A DNA stretch of 64,000 bases from Thiotrichaceae bacterium (lineage in GTDB: Bacteria; Pseudomonadota; Gammaproteobacteria; Beggiatoales; Beggiatoaceae): NCBI GenBank assembly GCA_026991885.1, contig JALXAQ010000060.1, positions 1-64,000 on the forward strand, in the 5' to 3' direction. Within the stretch, counting starts at the first letter, position 1. The number at the start of each line of letters is the position of its first letter. Under the pieces are notes generated by a model. It did not search any database, had not been told where the DNA came from, and saw only the letters and a list, made by a program, of their open reading frames with translations. This document shows, in pieces, positions 43,757 to 54,444 of this stretch. The position numbers were made by a program, and so were the translations under genes.

Positions 43757-45463
43757 TTAAACCGGCAAACAAACCCTAAAAGTTGTCCGCCCCGGCACAC
43801 TTTCCACCGCAATTGTCCCCTCATGTTTATCAATAATCTTTTTGACAATATCCAAGCCTAAACCAGTACCCTCGCCAGCAGCTTTGGTGGTAAAAAACGG
43901 CTCAAAGATTTTTGGCTTAATGTTATCAGGAATACCGATACCACTATCCGTGAAGCTGATAAACACTTGATTATCTTGCATACCCACATCAATCGTTAAA
44001 GTGCCCTTGTAGTCCATCGCTTGTAACGCATTATGGAGCAGATTGGTCCAAACTTGATTGAGTTCATCACGATAACACAATATTTCTGGTAACTCAGCAT
44101 AGTTTTTGATAACTTCCACACCGTGTTTGAGTTGATTATAATAAAGGGTTAAAACGGTTTCAATGTTTTCAGTGATATTGCTGAGCACCTTTTCACCTGA
44201 AGAATCCTGACGCGCAAAATTTTTAAGCGCAAATACCGTTTTAGCAGCGCGATTTGAGGCAGTGGAGATGGTTTTGGTACTTCTTGACAAAGTTGTCAAT
44301 TGATAAGCGATATTTAAAATCCTTTGACTATCAGGGTCTTTTAACAAGGGCAAAAGAGCTTCAATATCCTCATAAATACCCATATCCACCAGAGTATCGG
44401 CAATGCTGTCCGCATCATCAATGGGGTAAGACTCCAATTGACGTGTCAAGGCACGTCGATATTTGCGTTTTTCTTTGGAAGAGAGAGTGGTATCGCTATG
44501 AGTGATTTGTTTTAAAAGCGCGAAGAAATTTTGCAGATGGGTGGGAGAGAGGGATTGAAAAAAACCCGGTAATTGTTCTAGGTATTTATCCAAAACAATT
44601 GTCATACTGTCGACTGATGAGCGAATGGCACCCAGCGGCGTATTAATTTCATGGGCAATCCCAGCAACTAACTGCCCCAAGGCGGCCATTTTTTCCGACA
44701 AAATCAACTCATCCTGGGCTTTTTTCAACTTATCCATAGCATCATTGAGATCTTTATCTCGTATCTCAATCTGCATCAACATATTATTAAAACCTTCAAT
44801 CAGATCACCTAATTCATCATTACTCTCTTTTTGCACCCGAATGGAATAATCTTTATACTTCGATACCTCTCTCATGGTATTAACAAGACTATAAATCGGT
44901 TGAGTGATCACTTTTTGGAGCAAAGAAGCTAACAAAAATGCCAGCACTAAGGAGACAAACAAAACAGCAATCACAATGTAGCTTGCCCTGAAAAAACGTG
45001 CATTGAGTTCGCTTAAATCGGATTGGATATAGACAGTGCCTATCATTCTCCCTTTATAGATGATAGGCTTAAAAATCTCCACATGATTATCGTAAAACCA
45101 ATAGCTCTCTTCAATGGGTGTCTCTAAATGTAAAGAGTAATCATCATTTACCCCCTCCCTAAAATAACTGGCAAAAATCTTACCATCTTTCGAAAAAATA
45201 TGGGTTAGAATAATATGTGGATTAGCTTTTAATGCTGCTATATTTTGTTGGGTTGTGTGACTGTTATTGAAAATGAGCCCTGCGGTGCTATTTATCCCAA
45301 CGAGATCGGCTAGGGTAAACATATCAGTGATCATACTACGACGATAACTAATCGTATCGTTGATGACAAATGCAACAGAAGCGAGTAGCAATATAATGCC
45401 ACTGATGAAAATAATGACAATTTTAAATTTATTTTTGATGCTTATATTTTTGATGGGTATCAT
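43757..45463 (-). CDS. Membrane histidine kinase with CHASE8-like sensor
   Basis: 568 residues. A first membrane span (VIIFISGIILLLASVAFVIN) is followed by a periplasmic domain of ~130 residues (LADLVGINSTAGLIFNNSHT, LKANPHIILTHIFSKDG) like CHASE8, the sensor type of YfiN. A second span, a HAMP region (LVNTMREVSKYKDYSIRVQK), a coiled coil and the dimerisation helix with GIAHEINTPLGAIRSSVDSM come next. The ATPase end has ELNQVWTNLLHNALQAM and TGLGLDIVKKI. The likely phospho-targets are the two receivers behind it. It starts 31 bp from a divergent YfiR gene. Confidence 0.92.
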   Translation of the reverse strand: MIPIKNISIKNKFKIVIIFISGIILLLASVAFVINDTISYRRSMITDMFTLADLVGINSTAGLIFNNSHTTQQNIAALKANPHIILTHIFSKDGKIFASYFREGVNDDYSLHLETPIEESYWFYDNHVEIFKPIIYKGRMIGTVYIQSDLSELNARFFRASYIVIAVLFVSLVLAFLLASLLQKVITQPIYSLVNTMREVSKYKDYSIRVQKESNDELGDLIEGFNNMLMQIEIRDKDLNDAMDKLKKAQDELILSEKMAALGQLVAGIAHEINTPLGAIRSSVDSMTIVLDKYLEQLPGFFQSLSPTHLQNFFALLKQITHSDTTLSSKEKRKYRRALTRQLESYPIDDADSIADTLVDMGIYEDIEALLPLLKDPDSQRILNIAYQLTTLSRSTKTISTASNRAAKTVFALKNFARQDSSGEKVLSNITENIETVLTLYYNQLKHGVEVIKNYAELPEILCYRDELNQVWTNLLHNALQAMDYKGTLTIDVGMQDNQVFISFTDSGIGIPDNIKPKIFEPFFTTKAAGEGTGLGLDIVKKIIDKHEGTIAVESVPGRTTFRVCLPV

Positions 45464-45494
45464 ATCATTACACTCAGGGATAAATTATAACACT

Positions 45495-46043
45495 ATGTTT
45501 TTAAAAAAAATCATCGCTTTATTCTTAATAGTTATCAGCCTGTATTTTATACCATTCAGTTATGCTAGGAATATTGTAGAAGAATATCAAATCAAGGCCG
45601 TTTATTTATTCAATTTTGCTCTGTTTTTGAGTTGGCCTCGTTATGTATTTAAACATCCTAATCAACCTTTTCGTATTTGTATTATAGGCGACGATCCCTT
45701 TGGGATTGACCTTGATCTTGTGATAGAAAACGAAAAAATCGCAGAACGTCGAGTGACAGTGCGACGTATCAGCAGCATTAAAAAGAGCAAATCTTGTCAA
45801 ATTTTATTTATCAGTCAGTCAGAACGATCCCGTATGGCAAATATCTTTGCTTATCTTAGGCGACATCCTATTCTCACTGTCAGCGATATGAAAAATTTTG
45901 CCAATCTAGGGGGCATGATTCAATTTTTTAATACCCCTAATAACAAAGTACGCTTTATCATTGTCCCAGAAACAGTGGATGAAGGTGAACTCATTGCCAG
46001 TGCCAATTTATTACAAATTGCTCGCATTGTTCATCGCCGTTAG
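45495..46043 (+). CDS. YfiR family periplasmic protein
   Basis: 182 residues from the ATG at 45495; the frame is open to 45360, but that part overlaps the kinase. The signal peptide ends PFSYA. VEEYQIKAVYLFNFALFLSW, then IGDDPFGIDLDLVIENE, RRISSIKKSKSCQILFISQS and the tail LGGMIQFFNTPNNKVRFIIV are the DUF4154/YfiR signature. In Pseudomonas YfiR holds the cyclase YfiN inactive by acting on its periplasmic domain. Here the adjacent CHASE8-like kinase is the obvious partner (inference). The TonB-dependent receptor follows on the same strand. Confidence 0.9.
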   Translation: MFLKKIIALFLIVISLYFIPFSYARNIVEEYQIKAVYLFNFALFLSWPRYVFKHPNQPFRICIIGDDPFGIDLDLVIENEKIAERRVTVRRISSIKKSKSCQILFISQSERSRMANIFAYLRRHPILTVSDMKNFANLGGMIQFFNTPNNKVRFIIVPETVDEGELIASANLLQIARIVHRR

Positions 46044-46128
46044 TAACGGCAAAAAACGGGCCATTATTTGATAACAAAATATCAAACAAATAAAAACTTA
46101 AAGAAATCCTATATAAAGGTACCTATAA

Positions 46129-48138
46129 ATGAAAACAAACCGACACTTTATCATGCTTCAACTTCTTTTTTTAAGCATCTCGCTTGTGGTGGGGCCCGCT
46201 ATTTATGCCAGTGAAACAAGCATAGAAGCCAAAAAACGTATTCTTCAAAATTTGAAAAAATTATCCTTAAAAGATTTAGGCCAAGTACAGTTTTATAATC
46301 CAGAAGCCACTTCTGCCGCCCGAAAAACGCAAAAATTACTGGATACGCCTGCCGCTTTATTTGTCATTAGTCAAGAAGACATCCGCCGTGCGGGTATCAC
46401 CAGTATTCCAGAGGCGCTGCGATTAGCACCAGGGGTGCAAGTCGCACGCATTGATGCCAACACTTGGGCCATCAGTGCGCGGGGTTTGAATGGTATAGGT
46501 TCTAGTAAATTGCTGGTGATGATTGACGGACGCACGGTTTATAGTCCTATAAATGCTCAGGTTTCTTGGAAACTTCAAGATATTTTGATAGAAGATATAG
46601 AACGTATTGAGGTCATTCGTGGCCCAGGTGCCTCGTTATGGGGTGCTAATGCGGTCAATGGGATTATTAATATAATTACCAAAGCGGCTAAACAAACTCA
46701 AGGTAATTTAATAACGACTTATCTAGGCAACGGAGAAGAACAAGCCATCATGGGTGTCCGACACGCTGGCAAAATGAAAAATGGCCATTATCGCATTTAT
46801 GGCAAAGTTTATAAGCATGGCAATTTTGTGGATCAGCAAGGCATTGACCAACAGGATAATTGGCTAATGAAACGCGGTGGTTTTCGCGCCGATATAAACC
46901 TCACTGGGCGCGATAATTTGACGGTACAAGGTGATATTTATGATGGTTTTAACAAGCGGAACTACTTTTTTCCGCCGCCGCGCATCATTAACGCTCATAC
47001 CTTTGAGAGTGGTTTGAATTTCTTAAGCCGTTGGAAGCGCAAGTTAACGAATGGCGACCTCATACTGCAAAGTTACTATGATTGGGTTGAAACCGATCTA
47101 ATATTTTATAGCGAAAAGCGTGGAACTTACGATCTTGATTTTCAACATCGTTGGCAAGCTAATGATCGCCAAGAGTTTCTCTGGGGTTTAGGCTTTCGCT
47201 ATGTTCATGACGATTTTGAAAAACATACAACTGTCGTTACGTTTGTTCCCAGCAAACGCAAATATAAGATCTTTAGTGGCTTTGTGCAAGCCGAATTCAT
47301 TTTGCAACCTGATGTTTGGAAACTCATCGTCGGCTCAAAATTTGAACATAATGATTATGTAGGTTTTGAATACCAACCTAGCACCCGTTTGTTATGGACT
47401 CCGCATGAGAAACAGAGTTTTTGGGCAGCCGTCTCACGGGCTGTGCGTACCCCTTCACGTTATGATGAAGATTCTGAACTTCATGTGCAGGTAGGTCATT
47501 TTGGGATGAATGTCTTGGGTAATCGTGATTTTCAATCAGAAGTTTTGACGGCTTATGAACTGGGTTATCGCCTCACCCCTAGTCATAACTTTTTTTTAGA
47601 CTTAAGTTTATTTTATAACGACTATGACAAACTACGCACAATTGAACGAATAGGCTTTCAGCCGCCCCGCACTTTGCTAACGACATACGGTAATCAAATG
47701 ACAGGAGAAGTGTATGGACTAGAAATGGCGGCACAATGGCAAGTCAGCAATGATTGGCGATTGATGGCTACTTACACTTATACCGATGTGCAATTACATC
47801 TGCTACCGACGAGTCAATCAGTCTTTGGAGAAGTCGAAGAAGGCGACACGCCTCATCATCAAGCCACACTGCGTTCAGTTTTGAACTTGCCACACCAGAT
47901 GGAATTTGATACCACCTTATATTACGTGGACAATGTGCCGAATCAACACACGCCAAATTATACCCGTTTTGATATCCGCTTAGGTTGGCAAGCACATAAA
48001 GACTTCAATTTCAGCTTAGGGGCGAGAAATTTATTTGATAGTCAACACCCTGAATTTGGTATTGGGTTAGAGGGCAACGTTGAAATTCCTGACGAAGTGC
48101 GGCGGGCGTTTTATATGCAGATGAATTATCGGTTTTGA
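46129..48138 (+). CDS. TonB-dependent outer-membrane receptor
   Basis: 669 residues. A signal peptide is followed by a plug domain: AALFVISQEDIRRAGITSIP, EALRLAPGVQVARIDANTW, ISARGLNGIGSSKLLVMIDG, VIRGPGASLWGANAVNGIIN. A 22-strand barrel follows, ending in the terminal aromatic FYMQMNYRF. The N-terminal KKLSLKDLGQVQF box is usual in receptors encoded with YfiR proteins. The substrate is not evident; vitamin B12, siderophore or colicin-I-type receptors all fit. It starts 85 bp after yfiR and is likely co-transcribed. Confidence 0.95.
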   Translation: MKTNRHFIMLQLLFLSISLVVGPAIYASETSIEAKKRILQNLKKLSLKDLGQVQFYNPEATSAARKTQKLLDTPAALFVISQEDIRRAGITSIPEALRLAPGVQVARIDANTWAISARGLNGIGSSKLLVMIDGRTVYSPINAQVSWKLQDILIEDIERIEVIRGPGASLWGANAVNGIINIITKAAKQTQGNLITTYLGNGEEQAIMGVRHAGKMKNGHYRIYGKVYKHGNFVDQQGIDQQDNWLMKRGGFRADINLTGRDNLTVQGDIYDGFNKRNYFFPPPRIINAHTFESGLNFLSRWKRKLTNGDLILQSYYDWVETDLIFYSEKRGTYDLDFQHRWQANDRQEFLWGLGFRYVHDDFEKHTTVVTFVPSKRKYKIFSGFVQAEFILQPDVWKLIVGSKFEHNDYVGFEYQPSTRLLWTPHEKQSFWAAVSRAVRTPSRYDEDSELHVQVGHFGMNVLGNRDFQSEVLTAYELGYRLTPSHNFFLDLSLFYNDYDKLRTIERIGFQPPRTLLTTYGNQMTGEVYGLEMAAQWQVSNDWRLMATYTYTDVQLHLLPTSQSVFGEVEEGDTPHHQATLRSVLNLPHQMEFDTTLYYVDNVPNQHTPNYTRFDIRLGWQAHKDFNFSLGARNLFDSQHPEFGIGLEGNVEIPDEVRRAFYMQMNYRF

Positions 48139-48229
48139 TTAATTTATCCACGCGACGCAGAACGTTGGTGCAGGCATTAGCTTCGCTCCGTTACTAACTG
48201 ATTTAATTATTTTTCAAGGGGAAGCACCT

Positions 48230-48605
48230 ATGTCGCGTATCGTGCCGGCTGAAGAATTGAATTTGATTGAACGGGTCATTTCAGAATATCCCGAAGGAAT
48301 CTGGATTTCAGCACTTGAGAAAATGCTGCATCACGACAGAAGGCGAAAGCATCGCGCTGGTTTACAAGCACGGTCATGAGGTGGAGATCAGCACGGCATC
48401 TTCTGGCGTAGCACTTTCAGACGGAGAGGGCAAAGTGGAGAATGATGTCCCGCTTTCGCCGAAGAGCCGCATCATTCGCAATCGACTACGACAACCGCTG
48501 ATGCAACGTAAACCGGTTGCGTATCAACGTTCATTTTTGGAGGAGTACGACCCAGGTCTTATCGTCTGGAAGGGAATACTCACAACCGTCTATTTTCCAA
48601 GATAA
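48230..48605 (+). pseudogene. Decayed Fic-type protein gene
   Basis: The ATG at 48230 has a good ribosome site (AAGGGGAA) and reads MSRIVPAEELNLIERVISEY, PEGIWISALEKMLHH. The frame then shifts: ITTEGESIALVYKHG continues in the +1 frame with VPLSPKSRIIRNRLRQPLMQ and RKPVAYQRSFLEEYDPG. These parts match, from memory, the N-terminal region of Fic-family proteins with a winged helix. The middle of the winged helix is deleted and the whole Fic core (HPFxxGNGR) is absent. The end merges with a hairpin repeat. Confidence 0.5.
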
Positions 48606-48617
48606 ATCTTGGACTCC
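48597..48617. repeat. GGAGTCC hairpin repeat
   Basis: CCAAGATAAATCTTGGACTC, inverted. It overlaps the last codons of the Fic pseudogene and stands 19 bp from the stop of the GTPase gene. Confidence 0.65.
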
Positions 48618-48635
48618 AAAATACCCGACAATTTC

Positions 48636-51077
48636 TCACTCATCACGCCATGCCGGTAACACGGGTGCTTCTGGATAGCCTTCAATTTCAAAAAAAGCAG
48701 TACCTGTTTTGATATGATAGCTGTTCCGAAGAGCCACCGCATAACCCTTGGCTAATTCAGAAACTTGCTTTTCCACTGTCGCTTGACCATAATCATCATT
48801 AAAAAATATGTCTTCATTAATCACTATGATCTCAATACTGATTAGCTGATCGGATTGAGCACTAAAAAAGGGACTTATGCCAATAACTCCCGTTGAAGTG
48901 TTTGGTTTTGCATCAACCTTGTCATTATAAATAACTTGTTTACCATTCAAAAAAACTCTAACGAGATTATCATAATCATCCACATTTTCCCAGCGAATCT
49001 GTGTCAATTTGAGTTGGAGTTCATTCAATCTCGCAGCTATAGTATCCAAATAGGCTTTATAAAGTGTTACCTCTTTTGCCATGGTTTGCAGTGGGGCATC
49101 TTGCAAATAACGAAGAATGTGAATGTGCTGAGCCTCTCGGTGTTGTCTCGCAGCCTCATACAAGGCGCGATCTTGCCATTTATCAACTTGAGCTTGCAAC
49201 GCAGCTACTTTGAGTTTAGCGTCAGGGGTTTGTAATTCGGGTGGAAATTCTGCGTACTCCTTCAGCAACTTATCGGCCAAATTGAAGTTTTTATCCTTGA
49301 GTGCTTGCCTCACTTTTTGTTCTATCTCTTGAATGACTACCGTTTTAAAAGTCTCTTTTAAGTCCTTTAAACGGGCATCATCAGTTTGGCGATTCTCAAG
49401 TGATTGTGCAGCGGCTAGGAAATCCCCTGCTTGTATTTTATGTTCATAATCTTGACGAAAGTTTTCCCACGCCTGTTGATTTTCCAGTTTTTGCAATTGC
49501 TTTGAGATAGCCTCTTCTAAGCGGAGTTGCTCCTTACGCATTTCAGGCTGTTCTACCTGAAGATTGACTAACTTTTTTAACATCTGACGGAGTTGAACCG
49601 CATTTTGCTGGTGCATTTCACGGGCAATTTGACGCAAAGTATTTTGGCGTTCCTGTTGCTGCTGAATCATTTCTCCGCGTCGTTTGATCTCTTGTGCCTT
49701 TGCTGCGTGTTGTCCATACGGGTAATATTCCAAATATTCCGAAGCGAGCCTAAAGGCTGTCTGAAAATTTTTTTCCTTAAGTGCTTTATCAACAGGCACC
49801 CATAAAAATTTTTCTCGGTGTGCTTGCAAATTTTTTAAAAGAGATTGAGCTTTTTCTGGACTGAAAAATATTTTTGAAATCAGATGCCGAAAATAAGGAG
49901 CGGCAAGATACTGGGTAAGCCATTTTTCGCTTTTATCAAGTTGAGCGTGTGTCGCGTGTGGATTATTGATAGATACCTTATGTTGACGATAATTCACTAA
50001 ATCTATCGTTGTTTCCCCCATAAAAAATAATGATATTATGGCAACTAAGGTATATAGAGTACGGCGCTTTTTCGATTTTTGACACTTTTGTAAAACCGTG
50101 TTGATCTGTTGGGCTTGTTCTGAGCCTTTTGGAAAGCGCTTTAATAATGCTAAGCCGGTTTTTTGACATTTTTGAAAATTTTGAGTGCCTTGCTCTTGAT
50201 AATTTTGTAAATCAATCGCATCGCGTTGCTGTGCGACCCAAATAAAGGCATCTTCTAAACCAAAAGCATTCAGGGGCTCCACTTGTTTAGGACGTTCAAC
50301 AAATTTGTCTTTGTCAAATTGTACACAGGCATAATTTCCCAAAGCACTGACTGGGAAAATCTTAAAATTATCCTGAGTCACAGAAAAGCGCAACAGATCA
50401 GAGAGCCCTTTGTGGGGTGGATTAGCATTCAAAAATTCTTCAAGCTTACGCTGTTCATAAGCGGGATTGCTATAATCTATTTCACTGTATCGATCCCATT
50501 TTGTTACCAACAATGCGACAGGCACATCCAGTGCAGCACTTCCCTGATTTTCGCTGCGTAACAAACTGAAGGCTTCTCGCAACCGATACAAATCAGTATA
50601 AGCTTGTTTAGCTTTTTGAGCATCCCGAAAGGGGGCTTCTGCAAGCACTAAAATGCCATCCATGTCTGTGAATTTTTGCCGCAAACTTTTTGCCAGTTTG
50701 CTATCACTTACATTAGGGTTAATTAATTCACCCGAATAATCCACTAATTCAATGTGGAAAGTTTGATGACTTGAGGCAGTGAAATCATATTCAATAATAA
50801 ATTCATCTGCTGTGGGATTACGCGCCGGCAGTTTTTGCTGAGACAAATTTAGAATGCTTTGCTCTATCCATTCTTTACTGCGATACTGGCTTATTAAACG
50901 CGGATTTGGTTGACTGAGCCCATCATTAGGGGGTGGCTCTCGCCAAATGCAAGTGTAGCCCAAAGGATGAGGATAACGTGGCATCGCTAATGCCGCCAAT
51001 ACACTGGTTTTACCAGCGCCAGAAAGTCCGTATAAAGCTAGACGGTAAACTTTATTTTTTTTAGTATCGGTGTTCAT
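48636..51077 (-). CDS. Membrane-anchored GTPase with long coiled-coil tail
   Basis: 813 residues, not a family I can name. The N-terminal G domain has GLSGAGKTS (17-25), a G3-like DYSGE (113-117) and TKWD (192-195). Near residue 340-360 a single membrane span (TLYTLVAIISLFFMGETTID) divides it from a helical region of ~330 residues rich in E, Q, K and R. Several segments there repeat the pattern 'ADKLLKEYAEFPPE/AFRLASEYLEYYP', like TPR units. The C-terminal ~120 residues look beta-rich (VRVFLNGKQVIYNDKVD). The DYxGE motif is shared with YcjX at 35456. No operon partners. Confidence 0.7.
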   Translation of the reverse strand: MNTDTKKNKVYRLALYGLSGAGKTSVLAALAMPRYPHPLGYTCIWREPPPNDGLSQPNPRLISQYRSKEWIEQSILNLSQQKLPARNPTADEFIIEYDFTASSHQTFHIELVDYSGELINPNVSDSKLAKSLRQKFTDMDGILVLAEAPFRDAQKAKQAYTDLYRLREAFSLLRSENQGSAALDVPVALLVTKWDRYSEIDYSNPAYEQRKLEEFLNANPPHKGLSDLLRFSVTQDNFKIFPVSALGNYACVQFDKDKFVERPKQVEPLNAFGLEDAFIWVAQQRDAIDLQNYQEQGTQNFQKCQKTGLALLKRFPKGSEQAQQINTVLQKCQKSKKRRTLYTLVAIISLFFMGETTIDLVNYRQHKVSINNPHATHAQLDKSEKWLTQYLAAPYFRHLISKIFFSPEKAQSLLKNLQAHREKFLWVPVDKALKEKNFQTAFRLASEYLEYYPYGQHAAKAQEIKRRGEMIQQQQERQNTLRQIAREMHQQNAVQLRQMLKKLVNLQVEQPEMRKEQLRLEEAISKQLQKLENQQAWENFRQDYEHKIQAGDFLAAAQSLENRQTDDARLKDLKETFKTVVIQEIEQKVRQALKDKNFNLADKLLKEYAEFPPELQTPDAKLKVAALQAQVDKWQDRALYEAARQHREAQHIHILRYLQDAPLQTMAKEVTLYKAYLDTIAARLNELQLKLTQIRWENVDDYDNLVRVFLNGKQVIYNDKVDAKPNTSTGVIGISPFFSAQSDQLISIEIIVINEDIFFNDDYGQATVEKQVSELAKGYAVALRNSYHIKTGTAFFEIEGYPEAPVLPAWRDE

Positions 51078-51213
51078 ATTTTTTATATGACTATAGAGAA
51101 CCTAAATGTATCTACTGATGCCAAAAATCTTTAAAAAGATTGAATTAATTTTGCATATTATAATAATAAACATGATACTATTTAAAGTGACACATAGCGT
51201 TAGAGTTTAATAA

Positions 51214-52012
<799 letters not shown>

Positions 52013-52131
52013 AAACCAGTCACTTACACTAAAAAAAACCTAATAGAGTTAATGGTTAATGATAGATAATTGATAAAAACCCTTGCTCTGAGGTACTCAT
52101 TTTTAGTAGAATGGCAAACCTGAATTGAATG

Positions 52132-52207
52132 GGGCCGTTAGCTCAGTTGGTAGAGCGGCTGACTCTTAATCAGCATGTCGTAGGTTCGATCCCTACACGG
52201 CCCACCA
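52132..52207 (+). tRNA. tRNA-Lys (CUU), copy 1
   Basis: 76 nt with encoded CCA. The anticodon loop is CTCTTAA, and the acceptor GGGCCGT pairs with ACGGCCC. It is less common than the UUU isoacceptor in this group; no UUU gene is in the window. Confidence 0.95.
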
Positions 52208-52240
52208 GTATTATTTTATATAAATAAATAGGTCAACTTT

Positions 52241-52316
52241 GGGCCGTTAGCTCAGTTGGTAGAGCGGCTGACTCTTAATCAGCATGTCGTAGGTTCAATC
52301 CCTACACGGCCCACCA
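52241..52316 (+). tRNA. tRNA-Lys (CUU), copy 2
   Basis: Identical to the first copy but for one T-loop base (TTCAATC for TTCGATC). CCA is encoded. It lies 33 bp from copy 1, a tandem duplication. Confidence 0.95.
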
Positions 52317-52338
52317 CTCCCAGGGTTATTTGTCACAT

Positions 52339-52424
<86 letters not shown>

Positions 52425-52464
52425 TATTTATTATATGCTAACAATAAAACAACAGGTTTAAGAC

Positions 52465-53772
52465 ATGCAAGTATCCGTAGAAGCCATGAATGGTGTCGAG
52501 CGTCGTCTGACAATTGGGATACCTCAAGAAAGTATCAAACCAAAAATCCAAGATCGTCTGAAATCTTTGGCGCAACAATCAAAAATCAATGGCTTTCGAC
52601 CGGGAAAAGTCCCCATGCGAGTGCTCGAGCAAAGATATGGTCAAAAGGTGCGCGAAGAAATTGCGACTGAAGTCATACAGCTCACTTTTAGTGAGGCCAT
52701 CGCGCAAGAAAAGCTATATCCGCTTGGTGAACCTCGCTTTGATTTGAAAAGTGACCTTAAAAATATTGAACAAGGTTTTTCCTATACCGCTGCCTTTGAA
52801 ATCTCTCCTGACATTACCACATTGCATGTAGACGGATTAGCTGTCGAAAAGCCCGTAGCAGAAGTCACTGATGCTGATATTGATACCCTGTTGTATCGCT
52901 TACGCCAACAACGTCAAACATGGAATGATGTTGATCGTCCTGCGAATAAAGGAGATCGCCTGATCATTGATTTTGTCGGTACCATCGACGGTAAGCCTTT
53001 TACAGACAATGAATTTAAAAAAGTGCCATTGATATTGGGACAAAAGGATTTTATTGTGCCCGGCTTTGAGGAAAAATTAATGGGCGCGAGCAAGGGAGAG
53101 CAGCGCGAATTTGATTTAAGCTTTCCTAAAGACTATCAAAACCCGACATTAGCTGGCCAAACGGTGCATTTTGTGGTACAGGTATTAAATGTCAATGAAT
53201 CGGAATTGCCTGAGATAAATGAAGAGTTTATAAAGTTGTTTGGTGTTGAAGATGGCCGTCTTGAGACTTTACGTTCTGATGCACGTCGCAATATGGAAAA
53301 TGAATTAAAGTCTGTGACAAGAGAGAAACTCAAGCAGCAAATACTTGGGGCTTTGTTGAAGGCAAATCCTATCGAAGAAATCCCTCAATCTTTAGTGAAG
53401 GATGAAACCGAACGCTTGCTAAAAACGCGACAACAGGAGTGGAAAATTCAAAATCTCAGTGCTGATCTATTTATAGAGGAGGCGCGGCAACGGGTTAAAA
53501 CTGGCATTTTAGTCAGAGAATTGATGAAGAGATATGACCTTAAAGCCAATCCTGAGAAAGTTCGGCAACTCATTGACAAATTTGCCTCTTTTTCTGAAAA
53601 CCCTGAGAAAGTGCAAGAATATTATGCCAATGAGGAACACTTGAAAGAACTGGAGTCAATGGTATTAGAAGAGGATGTGGTGGAATGGTTACTCAACCGA
53701 GCACAAATAACTGAGAAAAAAACAGATTTTTACAGCATTGTTGAGAATCAGCCCCCCTTAAATAAATATTAA
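52465..53772 (+). CDS. tig: Trigger factor
   Basis: 435 residues. Ribosome-bound chaperone and peptidyl-prolyl isomerase that shields new chains. The ribosome-binding loop is seen in [20 protein letters not shown]. The FKBP-type domain lies at about 150-240 ([37 protein letters not shown]). The C-terminal helical arms follow. The order tig-clpP-clpX-lon-hupB is the classic proteobacterial protein-quality cluster. Confidence 0.98.
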   Translation: MQVSVEAMNGVERRLTIGIPQESIKPKIQDRLKSLAQQSKINGFRPGKVPMRVLEQRYGQKVREEIATEVIQLTFSEAIAQEKLYPLGEPRFDLKSDLKNIEQGFSYTAAFEISPDITTLHVDGLAVEKPVAEVTDADIDTLLYRLRQQRQTWNDVDRPANKGDRLIIDFVGTIDGKPFTDNEFKKVPLILGQKDFIVPGFEEKLMGASKGEQREFDLSFPKDYQNPTLAGQTVHFVVQVLNVNESELPEINEEFIKLFGVEDGRLETLRSDARRNMENELKSVTREKLKQQILGALLKANPIEEIPQSLVKDETERLLKTRQQEWKIQNLSADLFIEEARQRVKTGILVRELMKRYDLKANPEKVRQLIDKFASFSENPEKVQEYYANEEHLKELESMVLEEDVVEWLLNRAQITEKKTDFYSIVENQPPLNKY

Positions 53773-53791
53773 AAGAATAGGTTGCCAACAT

Positions 53792-54427
53792 ATGAATGAT
53801 AGAAAACACGCTGAGGTTTGGGCCACAGGTGGTTTAGTACCCATGGTAGTCGAACAATCGGCGCGTGGTGAAAGGGCTTATGATATTTATTCTAGGTTGC
53901 TAAAAGAACGGGTGGTTTTTATAGTGGGTCAAGTTGAAGATTACATGGCTAATCTCGTTGTCGCTCAACTGCTCTTTTTAGAATCTGAAAATCCAGACAA
54001 AGATATACACTTATATATCAATTCGCCTGGCGGTTCCGTGAGTGCTGGTTTGGCGATTTATGATACCATGCAGTTTATCAAGCCCGATATTAGTACCTTG
54101 TGTATTGGCCAAGCGGCTAGTATGGGTGCATTATTATTAACGGGTGGTGCTAAGGAAAAACGTTATTGTTTACCCCATTCGCGCATGATGATTCATCAAC
54201 CCTTGGGTGGTTTTCAAGGACAGGCAACGGATATTGATATTCACGCTCGCGAAATTTTAAAAGTGCGTGAGCGTCTTAATGCGATACTCGCCAATCATAC
54301 CGGACAACCCTTGGAGACGATTGAACAAGATACTGAGCGAGATAATTTTCTGGAGGCCGATGTGGCTGTAGAATATGGTCTTGTTGATGCGGTTTTATCA
54401 ACACGGCAAGCGTTGACAGAGAAATAG
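53792..54427 (+). CDS. clpP: ATP-dependent Clp protease proteolytic subunit
   Basis: 211 residues. Serine protease ring that degrades proteins fed by ClpX. Catalytic residues: Ser110 in [12 protein letters not shown], His135 in [11 protein letters not shown], and the Asp in [33 protein letters not shown] is the oxyanion region. 20 bp after tig and 18 bp before clpX, so one operon. Confidence 0.98.
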   Translation: MNDRKHAEVWATGGLVPMVVEQSARGERAYDIYSRLLKERVVFIVGQVEDYMANLVVAQLLFLESENPDKDIHLYINSPGGSVSAGLAIYDTMQFIKPDISTLCIGQAASMGALLLTGGAKEKRYCLPHSRMMIHQPLGGFQGQATDIDIHAREILKVRERLNAILANHTGQPLETIEQDTERDNFLEADVAVEYGLVDAVLSTRQALTEK

Positions 54428-54444
54428 AAATCGGGAAACTCACT

